Assembly (NCBI RefSeq): GCF_900607225.1
Contig: NZ_LR027842.1
Span: forward strand, 2,446,980 to 2,510,979
Direction of reading: 5' to 3'
Source: [Pseudopropionibacterium] massiliense
GTDB lineage: Bacteria; Actinomycetota; Actinomycetes; Propionibacteriales; Propionibacteriaceae
DNA length: 64,000 nucleotides
A model generated the notes under the pieces. It worked only from the letters and a program-made list of their open reading frames with translations. It did no database searches and was not told where the DNA came from. Position numbers and translations under genes: made by a program. Shown piece after piece: positions 54,460-63,417 of the stretch; position 1 is the stretch's first letter, and each line of letters starts with the position of its first letter.

Positions 54460-56192
54460 AACAGTTCCGTCGCTATCTCGACAAACCGGGGGTCGTGAAC
54501 GCGCTGATCGTCGGTTATGCCGTCTCGGCGCTGCTGCAGGGCCTGGCCTTCGTGGTCCTGATCCCCTTCCTACGGGCCTTCCTGGGGCCGGACCCGGCGT
54601 CCTCCCTGCCGTGGTTGTGGGTCCTGATCGGTCTCGGTTCCGCCGCTTTCCTGGTGAACTGGATCAGCATGACCCTGGCCATGCGCATCAGCGTCATCGA
54701 CGTCTGCGGCAACCTGATCTCGAAGATCGGACGCCGGGTCTCGGCGCTTCCCCTCGGCTGGTTCCAGGCCCGGAGCGCCGGGAACGTGGCCGCCGCCGTG
54801 TCGAGCGAGGTGGACACCCTTTCCCACCTGGCGTCGGTGGTACTGCCCAACCTGGTCTCGGCGATCGTGATTCCCGGCACCGTGCTGGTGGCCACCTTCT
54901 TCTTCGACTGGCGGCTGGCCCTGGTGATGGCGGTCAGCCTGCCCTTCACCTACCTGGTGTGGCGTTGGGGCCTGCGCAGCATGAAACAGGAACACGCCCA
55001 GGAACCCGTGCTCAGCTCGGCCAGCGCGGGAAGGCTGATCGAGTACGCCCAGCTCCAGCCCGTCCTCAGGGCCCGTGGCCTGGCCGGCATGCAGTGGTCC
55101 CCCATCCGGAGCACCCTGGAGGCGGAGAACCAGGGCGTTCACCGGCTGCTCAAACTCCAGGGCCCACCCATGGGGGCCCTGCTGGTGATCACCCACGCCA
55201 TCTTCGCCGGGGCCCTGGCCTTCGGGCTGGCGTTCGCCCTGGACGGGTCGCTGGACCTGGCCACCTTCGTCGCCGTCGTGGTGATGACCACCCGGTTCGT
55301 GACCCCGATGACCCACGCGTTGCTGTACCAGGGGGAGATCCAGAAGTGCGAGATCTCGCTGGAGGCCATCGGGAAGATCCTGGATTCCCCCGGGATGCCC
55401 GAGCCTGAAAACCCACGGGTTCCCGAGAACCACGACATCGGGTTCCAGGGCATCACCTTCTCCTACGACCAGGACACCCCCCTGTTCCGGGACTTCTCCC
55501 TGGAAGCGCCGCAGGACCGGATCACCGCGATCGTCGGGCCGTCGGGCTGCGGCAAGTCGACACTGACGAAACTGGCGGCGAGGTTCTGGGACGTGTCCGC
55601 CGGACGGGTCACCATCGGCGGGGTCGACGTCAGGGACATCGCCACGGAACAGTTGATGTCGATGATCTCGATGGTCTTCCAGGACGTGTACCTTTTCAAC
55701 ACCACCATCCGGGAGAACGTTCGCATCGCCAAACCCGGGGCCACCGACGAGGAGGTGGACGAGGCCATTCGCCGGTCCCGCCTGGAGGGGGCCCTGAAAC
55801 GGTTGCCGCAGGGACTCGACACCCCCGTCGGCGAGGGTGGACTGCGCCTGTCCGGTGGTGAACGGCAGCGCGTCTCGATCGCCCGCGCCTTCCTGAAGGA
55901 CGCCCCGATCCTACTGCTCGACGAGGTCACCTCGGCGCTGGATGCCGAGAACGAGGCGGTCCTGACCACGACCCTGGAGGAACTCTCCCGGGGTCGCACG
56001 GTGGTGGTGATCGCCCACCGGTTGAGCACCATCATGCGTGCCCACTCGGTGGCGGTGCTGAGCGGCCGCGAGGCCGGTCAGGTCACCCGGGTGGTGCAGC
56101 AGGGCTCCCCGGCCGAGCTGGCGAAAACCGAGGGACTGTTCGCGGAACTGCTCGAGGACTCCCGGGCCATCAGCAGGTGGCGGCTGACCTGA
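54453..56192 (+). CDS. ABC half-transporter (membrane plus ATPase domain), second subunit
   Basis: 579 residues. The ATG lies inside the last codons of the first subunit (ATGCTGA), so synthesis is coupled and a 1:1 heterodimer is expected. The membrane domain spans about 1-310, with LPLGWFQARSAGNVAAAVSS as coupling helix. The ATPase has Walker A GPSGCGKSTLTKLA, VFQDVYLFNTTIRENV, signature LSGGERQRVSIARAFL and Walker B LLLLDEVTSALD. All motifs are intact in both subunits, so both sites can hydrolyse ATP. It resembles YbtQ/IrtB. A GC-rich hairpin follows the stop codon. Confidence 0.88.
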   Translation: MLKQFRRYLDKPGVVNALIVGYAVSALLQGLAFVVLIPFLRAFLGPDPASSLPWLWVLIGLGSAAFLVNWISMTLAMRISVIDVCGNLISKIGRRVSALPLGWFQARSAGNVAAAVSSEVDTLSHLASVVLPNLVSAIVIPGTVLVATFFFDWRLALVMAVSLPFTYLVWRWGLRSMKQEHAQEPVLSSASAGRLIEYAQLQPVLRARGLAGMQWSPIRSTLEAENQGVHRLLKLQGPPMGALLVITHAIFAGALAFGLAFALDGSLDLATFVAVVVMTTRFVTPMTHALLYQGEIQKCEISLEAIGKILDSPGMPEPENPRVPENHDIGFQGITFSYDQDTPLFRDFSLEAPQDRITAIVGPSGCGKSTLTKLAARFWDVSAGRVTIGGVDVRDIATEQLMSMISMVFQDVYLFNTTIRENVRIAKPGATDEEVDEAIRRSRLEGALKRLPQGLDTPVGEGGLRLSGGERQRVSIARAFLKDAPILLLDEVTSALDAENEAVLTTTLEELSRGRTVVVIAHRLSTIMRAHSVAVLSGREAGQVTRVVQQGSPAELAKTEGLFAELLEDSRAISRWRLT

Positions 56193-56223
56193 GACGCTCG
56201 AACAGGCGTCCGGTCAGGTCTTT

Positions 56224-56260
56224 TCCCCGGGGTTCGGCCCTCACGGCCGCTCCCCGGGGA
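56224..56260 (+). terminator. Hairpin between the ABC operon and glyA
   Basis: TCCCCGGGG (56224-56232) and CCCCGGGGA (56252-56260) pair around an inner GGCC/GGCC. It is 32 bases after the stop codon. The T-run precedes rather than follows it, so it is a weak intrinsic terminator at best. Confidence 0.4.
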
Positions 56261-56300
56261 CTAGATTTGGTCCCACCACCAATTCCCCAGAGGAGTAGAT

Positions 56301-57737
56301 GTGACTGATGCAACGGCGCTTTCAGGCGCTTACAGGACCCTGCTGGACGTGATCGGAAAGATCGAGCCCCGGATCTCCCAGGCGATCCGCGACGAGCTGA
56401 CCGACCAGCGTGCCTCGTTGAAGCTGATCGCTTCCGAGAACTACGCCAGCCTGCCGGTGCTCGCGACGATGGGCACCTGGCTGAGCGACAAGTACGCGGA
56501 GGGCACCATAGGCCACCGTTTCTACGCGGGCTGCCAGAACGTCGACGTGGTGGAGTCCGTGGCCGCGGAGCATGCACGTGAACTGTTCGGCGCCGAATAC
56601 GCCTACGCACAGCCCCATTCCGGGATCGACGCGAACCTGACCGCCTACTGGGCGATCCTGGCGCACCACGTCGAGACCCCGGCGCTGATGGAGTTCGGGT
56701 CGAAGAACGTTTCCGAACTGTCCGAGGCCGACTGGGAGACGCTGCGGGCCCGGTTCGGCAGCCAGCGGCTGCTGGGCATGAGCCTGGATGCGGGCGGGCA
56801 CCTGACCCACGGGTTCCGGCCGAACGTGTCGGGCAAGATGTTCCACCAGCGCTCCTACGGCACGAACCCCCAGACCGGGCTGCTGGACTACGACGCCCTC
56901 GCCGCGCAGGCCGCCGAGTTCAAACCGCTGGTGATCGTCGCCGGATACTCCGCCTATCCGCGCCGCATCGACTTCGCGAAGATGCGGGAGATCGCCGATT
57001 CCGTCGGCGCGGTGCTGATGGTCGACATGGCCCACTTCGCCGGTCTCGTGGCGGGCAAGGTGTTCACGGGCAACGAGAACCCGGTGCCCTTCGCCCAGGT
57101 GGTGACCACCACCACCCACAAGTCGCTGCGCGGCCCGCGCGGCGGCCTGGTGCTGGCCACCAAGGACTACGCGGGCGACGTCGACCGCGGCTGCCCGATG
57201 GTGCTGGGCGGTCCCCTGTCGCACATCATGGCGGCCAAGGCCGTCGCCCTCGCGGAGGCCCGCACCGAGGCGTTCCGGGACTACGCGCACAAGGTGGTCG
57301 ACAACGCCCGCGCCCTCGCCGAGGGGCTGCTGAAACGCGGCGGCACCCTGGTGACCGGGGGCACCGACAACCACATCGTGCTGCTGGACGTCTCCTCCTT
57401 CGGCCTGACTGGGCGGCAGGCGGAGTCGGCGCTGCTGGATTCCGGTATCGTCACCAACCGCAACTCGGTACCCAATGACCCCAACGGCGCCTGGTACACC
57501 TCGGGCATCAGGCTCGGCACCCCGGCCCTGACGTCGCGGGGCTTCACCACCTCCGACATGGACGAGGTCGCGGCCATGATCACCGAGGTGCTGAAGAAGA
57601 CCACCCCGACCACCACGAAGGACGGCAAACCGGGCAAGGCGAAGTACGAACTGGCCCAGGAGGTCGCGGATGGATCGAAGGATCGCGCGGCGAAGCTCCT
57701 GGATCTGCACCCGCTCTACCCGGGCCTGACGTTGTGA
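56301..57737 (+). CDS. glyA: Serine hydroxymethyltransferase
   Basis: Interconverts serine and glycine and loads tetrahydrofolate with one-carbon units. 478 residues from GTG 56301 behind GAGGAG; this is longer than the common 420-residue enzyme and belongs to the longer type found in some actinobacteria. [40 protein letters not shown], the PLP lysine in [16 protein letters not shown], and the C-terminal [16 protein letters not shown]. The extra length lies partly in the middle ([20 protein letters not shown]). No riboswitch was seen upstream. Confidence 0.94.
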   Translation: MTDATALSGAYRTLLDVIGKIEPRISQAIRDELTDQRASLKLIASENYASLPVLATMGTWLSDKYAEGTIGHRFYAGCQNVDVVESVAAEHARELFGAEYAYAQPHSGIDANLTAYWAILAHHVETPALMEFGSKNVSELSEADWETLRARFGSQRLLGMSLDAGGHLTHGFRPNVSGKMFHQRSYGTNPQTGLLDYDALAAQAAEFKPLVIVAGYSAYPRRIDFAKMREIADSVGAVLMVDMAHFAGLVAGKVFTGNENPVPFAQVVTTTTHKSLRGPRGGLVLATKDYAGDVDRGCPMVLGGPLSHIMAAKAVALAEARTEAFRDYAHKVVDNARALAEGLLKRGGTLVTGGTDNHIVLLDVSSFGLTGRQAESALLDSGIVTNRNSVPNDPNGAWYTSGIRLGTPALTSRGFTTSDMDEVAAMITEVLKKTTPTTTKDGKPGKAKYELAQEVADGSKDRAAKLLDLHPLYPGLTL

Positions 57738-58027
57738 TGACGACGTTTTCGATCTGATTCCGCTGCTGGCTCTTTCTGCCGGGGTGTTCCTTCAGCTGTT
57801 CGTCTGATTCAACCCGAGGAAGCCCCGGCGGGGAGGGGCCGGTACATCCCGCAGTCGGGTGTTGCTCGCGCTCGGCGGTTTCGTTGCGCTGGTGTTGCCC
57901 TGCGCGACCTTCCTGCTCCCGCAAGAGCCCGGTGTGCGCGGATTCTGCGCCCCCGTCCGGTTCGTACCGCCGGGTGGGATGGCGCTCCGGCTGGTTCGTC
58001 AAGCGAATCAGTCCGCCGGGGCATGGA
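57738..58027. other. Intergenic region between convergent glyA and MFS genes
   Basis: 290 bases. GC-rich, with a short GCCCC/GGGGC hairpin near 57818-57840. No gene; open frames here are shadows without motifs. Confidence 0.4.
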
Positions 58028-59269
58028 TCACTTCGTCGGCGACGCCGTCGCCATCAGCTCTGCGATGCTTCGTCTCAGTGCGCACGGGTGCAGGTTGCGG
58101 GCTGTCGCCAGGGACAGCAGCAGGCACAGGGCCCCAGAGAGGATGAAGACCGATCGGACTCCGAGCAATTCCGCGGTGACTCCGCCCAGCAGCGCACCGC
58201 CGGGCATCGCGATTCCCATGGCCATGAACGCCTGGACGCTCGCCACCCTGCCCGCAAGCTCGCGCGGAGCGATCTTCTGCCGCAGAGAGGCAACCAGGAC
58301 GCTGACCATGATGCCGAAGAACGAGTTGAAGAACAGGCAGCCGGCAAGCAGCACAAGATTGTTTGAAGCGATCATCAGGAGCAGCAACGGCCCCGCCAGG
58401 GCCACCCCCACCGGCAGAACGTAGCTGAAACCCAGTTTCCGATCGGCCACGGAGGCCAGGGCCCCTCCGAGCACACCTCCTGCGCCGGAGATGCTCAACA
58501 CGACGCCGAACGCCGTCGCTGATGCGCCCAGGTCGTTCGTGACGTAGATCACCATGACCGCCAGCACCCCGCTCTGGGCGAAGTTGACGACACCCATCAC
58601 CGACAACAAAGCGACCACCACAGGCTTGCCCCGGCACCACGCGACGCCCTCCCGCACGGCCTGCCACATCCCCACCTCGCCGCTGCCGGGCGCCTGGCCT
58701 CCGCCTGCGATGCGCGCCACCAGTGCCGAGGCCAGCAGGAACGAGACCGCGTCGATCAGGAACGGCAGCCAGCGCGCGAAACTGAACAGCAGCCCGCCCA
58801 GCCCGGGCCCGATGAAGTTCATCGACGCCGCCTGCATCGCATAGAACGTGCCGTTGGCCGCTGACAGGTCGTCGGGGTCCTCCACGATCTCCGGGATCAT
58901 GCCCTGGTTCGCCGCCGAAAAGACCGTCTCGCCGACACCGAGGCAGAAGCTGACGACCGCCAGCACCCAGATTCCGGCGAGGTCGAAGAACACAGCCCCC
59001 GTGAGCGCCCCCACCAAAACGCACCGCGACAGGTCGACCAGCACCATCAGCGACTTCCGCTTGAACCGATCCGCGACGACCCCGCCTGCCAGGCCGAACA
59101 GCAGCCACGGGAGCCGGTTGGCCACGACGACGAGCGAGATCAACAGCGGATCCGACGTCACTGTCGACGCCAACAGCGGCGCAGCGACAAGCCGAATCCC
59201 ATCCCCGACCGACGACACCCCCATCGCCGAGGCCAGCTTCAGGTAGCTTCCGTTGCGAATCAGCGCCAC
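58028..59269 (-). CDS. MFS transporter, EntS/macrolide-efflux-like
   Basis: About 413 residues. Twelve predicted helices; the loop 2-3 motif appears as GVVADRFKRKSLMVLVDLSR, and SFCLGVGETVFSAANQGMIP and EDPDDLSAANGTFYAMQAAS are typical of the EntS and macrolide-efflux branch (MFS_3). I favour GTG 59269 over the ATG at 59275: GGGAGGA ends six bases before the GTG but touches the ATG. The substrate is unknown; efflux of a siderophore or drug is plausible given the iron-linked ABC pair, which is inference. Confidence 0.86.
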   Translation of the reverse strand: MALIRNGSYLKLASAMGVSSVGDGIRLVAAPLLASTVTSDPLLISLVVVANRLPWLLFGLAGGVVADRFKRKSLMVLVDLSRCVLVGALTGAVFFDLAGIWVLAVVSFCLGVGETVFSAANQGMIPEIVEDPDDLSAANGTFYAMQAASMNFIGPGLGGLLFSFARWLPFLIDAVSFLLASALVARIAGGGQAPGSGEVGMWQAVREGVAWCRGKPVVVALLSVMGVVNFAQSGVLAVMVIYVTNDLGASATAFGVVLSISGAGGVLGGALASVADRKLGFSYVLPVGVALAGPLLLLMIASNNLVLLAGCLFFNSFFGIMVSVLVASLRQKIAPRELAGRVASVQAFMAMGIAMPGGALLGGVTAELLGVRSVFILSGALCLLLSLATARNLHPCALRRSIAELMATASPTK

Positions 59270-59629
59270 TTCCATTCCTCCCGTACGAGTGAACCCAAAT
59301 CAACCAAAAGCCGTCTCGACACCCATCCCGCATGACCGAACTGCATCGGCCCCACCCAGGCTCCCCTTTCCAGGAACACCGGCAACACATCCCGTGGAGC
59401 GCCCACGCCTTTCCATGATCACCCCTCTCGGAGACGAGGATCATCAACCTCCCACCGCTCCTCAAACTTCCATGGCCGGTTGAGTCGATCCGCGAGCGCC
59501 AGCGAGCAGATCGTGTCGAAACCACCTCGCGCATGTCCGGGGACCCGGCTCCCGGTCTCCGATGTGGTTCCGACACGGTTGCTTCCTTGGCCGTGGTCCG
59601 GTTCGACCGGCTTCGGGTCCCGGGGAGGG
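59270..59629. other. Gene-free region with large palindrome
   Basis: 360 bases upstream of the MFS gene and downstream of the ABC-class ATPase. It contains the repeat at 59474-59617. The stretch 59276-59473 shows no gene. Confidence 0.45.
59474..59617. repeat. Dispersed imperfect palindrome (GGTTGAG...GTCGAAACC family), second copy
   Basis: The left half carries GGCCGGTTGAGTCGA, CGCGAGCGCCAGCGAGC and GTGTCGAAACCAC; the right half GTGGTTCCGACACGG and GGTCCGGTTCGACCGGC. The words and order match those at 6591-6760. Confidence 0.6.
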
Positions 59630-61330
59630 TCAGGGCCGGATCCGGAGTCCCCGGTGGCGGTTGATGGCGGCCAGGATTTCGTGGCGGCGGGGGCGGGCGA
59701 GGTGCCCGGGATGACCGCGGTGGGGTGAGAGCCAGTCGAGACCCTCCTCGTCGATGCGACGCAGCAGTTCGTCGACCCGCTCGGGGATGCCCGCCCGGTC
59801 GTCGAGGAGGTCGCCGATGCGGTCCAGCGCGTGGGCGATTGCCTGCGTCTGCGCGGCGTCGACCAGCTGCGGAACCGCGGCGAGGTCGATGTCGTCGCGG
59901 CCGTACTGGATCCTGGTGCGGCTCCGTGCCTTGGCGGGTTTGCCGGTGCCGGATGGGGGCAGGGACACGCCCCCGGAACGTCCCGCCCGCAGGCCGTTGA
60001 AGAGCTCCGTCGCCTCGGTGGACGGCGGGGCGGCCGCTATGTCGTGTGCCCTTTCGGTGACGTCCACGGGCACGTAGTGGTTGATGGCGATGACGTGGTC
60101 GGCGACCTCGAAGAACGCCCCGGAGCCCCCGGCGACGAGGATCGTCGATGTCCCGAGCTCGCCGTACAGGGGCCGGACGCGGTCCACGAACGGGGTGATG
60201 GGTTCCTGGGCGGCAGGGATGAGGGAGCGCATGCGTTCGTCGCGGATCATGAAGTTCGTGGCCGAGATGTCCTCGTCGATCAGCAGCGTCGACGCGCCGG
60301 CCTGGACGGCCTCGACGAGGTTGGCGGCCTGGGACGTGGAGCCGCTGGCGTTGGTCGTGCTGAAACAGCGCGTGTCGGTGCCGGATGGCAGGTTGGTGAT
60401 GAACGGGGAGATGTCCACGCCGGTGACCGCCCGGCCGTCCTCCGCACGGATCGTGACCGCGTCCGGGCGGGTGATGACCCATTCGCGGCCGTCCCCGTCG
60501 ATGTGGGGATAGACGCCCCGTTCGATCGCCCGCAGCAGCGTCGATTTCCCGTGATACCCGCCACCGACGATCACGGTCACGCCCTCAGGAATTCCCATGC
60601 CGGTGACCCGGCGGCCGCTGGGCAGGTCGAAGGCGACCCGCAGGTTTCCCGGGCTCTCGAAGGGCACGACCCCGTCGCCGGTGAGGGGCAGGTCGGAGTC
60701 GCCGGAGCGGCGCGGCAGGATCGCGCCGTCGCCCACGAACGCGACCAGCCCGCGCCCCGGCAGGAGTCCGCGGAGGTGTTCCTGGCCGCGCAGCAGGGTG
60801 ACGTGTTCACGCAGGACGCGCCGGTCGAGGTTCCGGTGCAGCAGGGAGGCCTCGGCGACGCGCGGCAGGAGGTCGGTCAGAAGCCTGGCCGCCTGGCGTC
60901 CGCGGGCCCTGCGACCGGAGGCGGGTAGGCCGACGTCGATGCGGGCCTCGACCCGGTCCTCCAAGACGGTGACGCTGGTGCGTTCCAGCACCTCCTGGCC
61001 GGGCCGGCCGATGCCCACGAACCCGCCGTTTCCCGTCCCCTCCGGTCTCGGCACCATCCGATGCGCGGCGTCCGCGAAACGGCGCGTGAGGAAGTCTGAG
61101 ACGGCGGTCCTGCCCGCGGCGTCATCTGTCAGGTCGGCGGGCAGATCCGCGATCTCCCGGTCGACGATGAGGCGCATCCGCGACGGCGGGGCGTAGGGGT
61201 CGACCTGGACGTGATCGACGACGAGCCGGACGACACCGATCCGGTAGCTGCCGGTCAGCTGTTTGTACGAGGCGTATCCCCGCCCGTCGAGTTGGGCGAG
61301 GATACGCCGCAGCGTTTCTGCGTCACGCAT
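59630..61330 (-). CDS. Predicted ABC-class ATPase (COG3044 type)
   Basis: 566 residues. A distinctive P-loop, VIVGGGYHGKSTLLRAIERG, and the downstream ASTLLIDEDISATNFMIRDE and STILVAGGSGAFFEVADHVI define the family of ABC-class ATPases without a transport partner, sometimes mislabelled as isomerases. The N-terminal 200 residues are the family's own domain (GRGYASYKQLTGSYRIGVVR). The C-terminus contains a lineage-specific basic segment (GTGKPAKARSRTRIQYGRDD). Function unknown; nucleic-acid-associated roles have been guessed for relatives. AAGGA five bases before the ATG supports the start. Third gene of the TetR-MFS operon (nine-base gap). Confidence 0.88.
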   Translation of the reverse strand: MRDAETLRRILAQLDGRGYASYKQLTGSYRIGVVRLVVDHVQVDPYAPPSRMRLIVDREIADLPADLTDDAAGRTAVSDFLTRRFADAAHRMVPRPEGTGNGGFVGIGRPGQEVLERTSVTVLEDRVEARIDVGLPASGRRARGRQAARLLTDLLPRVAEASLLHRNLDRRVLREHVTLLRGQEHLRGLLPGRGLVAFVGDGAILPRRSGDSDLPLTGDGVVPFESPGNLRVAFDLPSGRRVTGMGIPEGVTVIVGGGYHGKSTLLRAIERGVYPHIDGDGREWVITRPDAVTIRAEDGRAVTGVDISPFITNLPSGTDTRCFSTTNASGSTSQAANLVEAVQAGASTLLIDEDISATNFMIRDERMRSLIPAAQEPITPFVDRVRPLYGELGTSTILVAGGSGAFFEVADHVIAINHYVPVDVTERAHDIAAAPPSTEATELFNGLRAGRSGGVSLPPSGTGKPAKARSRTRIQYGRDDIDLAAVPQLVDAAQTQAIAHALDRIGDLLDDRAGIPERVDELLRRIDEEGLDWLSPHRGHPGHLARPRRHEILAAINRHRGLRIRP

Positions 61331-61339
61331 GGATGTCCT

Positions 61340-62323
61340 TCATTCAGTGGTCCCCGCCGGCCCGGCGGGCAGGGATACGACAGCGACACCACCGAGGATC
61401 GCGAACACCAGGGCGGTGAGAGCCATCGCGGTGGCGAACCCGGCCTGTTGCGCACCGAACCCCGTCAGCAGCGGACCGATGGTCAGGCCAGCAGCATAGG
61501 CGAGGTTGTACAGCGCGAACGAACCGCCGAGGGTCGGCGGTGTCGACCGAGATCCCTGCTCGCTGATCAGCGTGGTGGCCGGGGCGAGCAGCATCGCCGA
61601 GGACAGGCCGAGAAGCCCCATACCGATTCCGATCTGCCAGACCTCGGCCGACCAGCCGATGACCAGCAGGGCCGCGGCGACCGCGACGTTGCCGGCACCG
61701 ACCAGCGACCGGGAGGACACCGACGTCATGAGACGCCCCACGACCGGATTGGCGATGATGCCGACCAGCGCGACGTCCACGATCGCGATGGCCGCTGCGA
61801 TCAGGAACGGGGAGGCCGGTCCGAAGGCATCGACCAGGATTCCTCCCAGGGGTGGGCCGGCGAGCACCCCGAGGGTCACCGTCGACATGGCGATGCCCAT
61901 CATCTGGCCTCGTTTCTCGATTCCGGTGGCGGCAGCGATCAGGGAGAGAGCCGCGACCCATGCGATCCCACCGGCGATTCCCTGCACGAAACGGGCCACC
62001 AGCAACAGCCAGTACGGCCCTCCGGTGGCGAACAGCAGGGTGGCTGCCACGAGGACGATCAGTTCGGTCCGCAGAGGCCCCTTGGGGCCGCGCCGGTCGA
62101 CGACACGACCGGTGATGAGCGTCGCGACGATCATCGCGGCGGCGTAGGAGGAGAAGAGAACGCCCGTGGCGGCCTCCCCCTGCTCGACCACGGCGGGCAG
62201 TAGCGGAAGCACCGGGATCGCCAGGCCCTCGAGCAGCATGTCGGTGAAGAGTATCGCCCCGGCGACGGCGGTCGCACGGGCGGGAGTCGCGCCGACAGGA
62301 CGCGAATCGTTGTCCGGAGTCAT
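61340..62323 (-). CDS. MFS transporter (short form)
   Basis: 327 residues, shorter than the usual 390-420. Helix 1 (AVAGAILFTDMLLEGLAIPV), loop 2-3 motif GRVVDRRGPKGP, helix 5 motif LGVLAGPPLGGILVDAFG (antiporter motif C), and a second half ending ILGGVAVVSLPAGPAGT. Ten to eleven helices can be counted; loops are short rather than truncated. Probably a drug exporter of the DHA1 group, under control of the TetR gene 15 bases upstream. Substrate unknown. Confidence 0.86.
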   Translation of the reverse strand: MTPDNDSRPVGATPARATAVAGAILFTDMLLEGLAIPVLPLLPAVVEQGEAATGVLFSSYAAAMIVATLITGRVVDRRGPKGPLRTELIVLVAATLLFATGGPYWLLLVARFVQGIAGGIAWVAALSLIAAATGIEKRGQMMGIAMSTVTLGVLAGPPLGGILVDAFGPASPFLIAAAIAIVDVALVGIIANPVVGRLMTSVSSRSLVGAGNVAVAAALLVIGWSAEVWQIGIGMGLLGLSSAMLLAPATTLISEQGSRSTPPTLGGSFALYNLAYAAGLTIGPLLTGFGAQQAGFATAMALTALVFAILGGVAVVSLPAGPAGTTE

Positions 62324-62338
62324 TGTCGTGTGGTTCTT

Positions 62339-62932
62339 TCAGGAGTTGAGCAACCCCCTCACCAACGCCTTGACGGCGGCGTCGAGTTCGTCGGGTTGCG
62401 GAAGGTCATGGGGGCGGATCACCGCTGTCACGGTGAACCCTTGGAGCAGCACGAGCACGAGTCCGGCAACGCCTCGCGGAGCGAGATGACCGGCCTCCCC
62501 GCTGGCGGCGATGACATCCTCGATGCGACCGCGCCAGCCGTCGAGCGCTTCATTCTTCTCGGACCGCCCAGCCGCGTGCGGCGCAACCAGCACGGTTGTG
62601 GAGGCCAGTGCCCGGAACCTCGGGTCGCCGGTGAGCAGCCGCACGAAATGCGAAAGCAGGGCCTCGATCTTCTCGCGTGCGCCGCTCTCGGATTCGTCGT
62701 CAATGCCTGCGAAGAGACGCTGCTCGTAGTCGGACCAGCCCCATTCGAGGGCAGCGATCAGCAGTGCCTGCTTGTCGCGGAAATGATGGTGCAGTGCGCC
62801 TCGCGTAACGCCTGCCCGCTCGGCCACATGCTCGAATGTCGCCCCCCGCCACCCCTTCTCCTCGAAGGACATCAGCGCCGCCTCCAGCAGCGCGACGCGG
62901 GTTCTGGCCGCGTCCTCGGCCGTCCGTCTCAT
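62339..62932 (-). CDS. TetR/AcrR-family repressor, first gene of an MFS operon
   Basis: 197 residues. The DNA-binding domain reads LLEAALMSFEEKGWRGATFE, HVAERAGVTRGALHHHFRDK; the effector domain follows. The message is leaderless: TAGCAT lies six bases before the ATG. An inverted repeat with 12-base arms covers both that box and the start codon, which gives a direct model for autorepression. It leads an operon with an MFS exporter and an ABC-class ATPase. The inducer is probably a substrate of the exporter. Confidence 0.9.
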   Translation of the reverse strand: MRRTAEDAARTRVALLEAALMSFEEKGWRGATFEHVAERAGVTRGALHHHFRDKQALLIAALEWGWSDYEQRLFAGIDDESESGAREKIEALLSHFVRLLTGDPRFRALASTTVLVAPHAAGRSEKNEALDGWRGRIEDVIAASGEAGHLAPRGVAGLVLVLLQGFTVTAVIRPHDLPQPDELDAAVKALVRGLLNS

Positions 62933-62957
62933 ACATACATGCTAACACGTATATATG
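62930..62957 (-). promoter_or_regulatory. TetR operator overlapping -10 box and start codon
   Basis: CATACATACATG and CACGTATATATG flank CTAA and are complementary at 10 of 12 positions. The -10 box TAGCAT (62939-62944 on the minus strand) and the ATG at 62932 both lie inside. Confidence 0.65.
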
Positions 62958-62989
62958 GAGTCGCGCGATCGGCATCCTCCCCTGTACAT

Positions 62990-63054
62990 GAATCGCGGAA
63001 GAAAAACGGTTCAACGTCGTGTTACGACGCTGAACCGTCAAGGCTCCGCGATTC
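62990..63054 (-). terminator. Terminator of the phosphate-transport operon with extra outer stem
   Basis: On the minus strand a stem of ACGGTTCA and TGAACCGT with inner CGTCGT/ACGACG and a three-base loop is followed by TTTTTCTT, a rho-independent terminator. Outer arms GAATCGCGGA (62990-62999) and TCCGCGATTC (63045-63054) extend the symmetry beyond the T-run. It ends the small-membrane-protein and PiT operon. Confidence 0.8.
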
Positions 63055-63129
63055 GTGTGCGGGAGGAGAGATTTCGCCCGGGGCGTGGGCGAAAACCTGT
63101 GGCGCCGCCCCGGTCACGCCGCGAGAGGG

Positions 63130-63417
63130 CTACCTGCTGGTGAAGACCGGGACGATGCCGTCGAAGCTCAACTGAACCCCCAGCCCGTGGGCGACGATCG
63201 TCGCAATTCCCGCGAGGATGGCGAGCAGCACCACGGCGAAACACAGCCCCGCGATCACTTTTCCCAACAGGGTTGGTCTCCGGGCGGGATCACCCCCGGT
63301 GCCCATCGACAGCGATCGCACACCCAGCGCGAACAGCGTCGGAAGCCCCGCCCCCAGGATCAGTCCGGCAAGCAGGACGTGCCAGGTGCCCTCGATGGCG
63401 AGCCAGAGGATGTTCAT
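63130..63417 (-). CDS. Small three-helix membrane protein coupled to the phosphate transporter
   Basis: 95 residues from the ATG at 63417, which overlaps the stop of the PiT gene (ATGA). Three hydrophobic segments (WLAIEGTWHVLLAGLILGAG, LLGKVIAGLCFAVVLLAILA and GIATIVAHGLG) with a short basic loop (GGDPARRPT). Actinobacterial pit genes are often followed by such a small protein; its role is unknown, possibly an accessory to phosphate uptake. The longer frame to 63906 is a shadow of pit. Confidence 0.8.
   Translation of the reverse strand: MNILWLAIEGTWHVLLAGLILGAGLPTLFALGVRSLSMGTGGDPARRPTLLGKVIAGLCFAVVLLAILAGIATIVAHGLGVQLSFDGIVPVFTSR

Noticed and set aside
56193..56300. Riboswitch upstream of glyA
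   Set aside because: Only a self-complementary CCCCGGGG hairpin is present; no ZTP, THF or glycine riboswitch core was recognised.
58008..60482. An 824-codon minus-strand frame
   Set aside because: It runs through the MFS gene, a repeat and part of the ABC-class ATPase in a non-homologous frame. The real genes are in the neighbouring frames with motifs.
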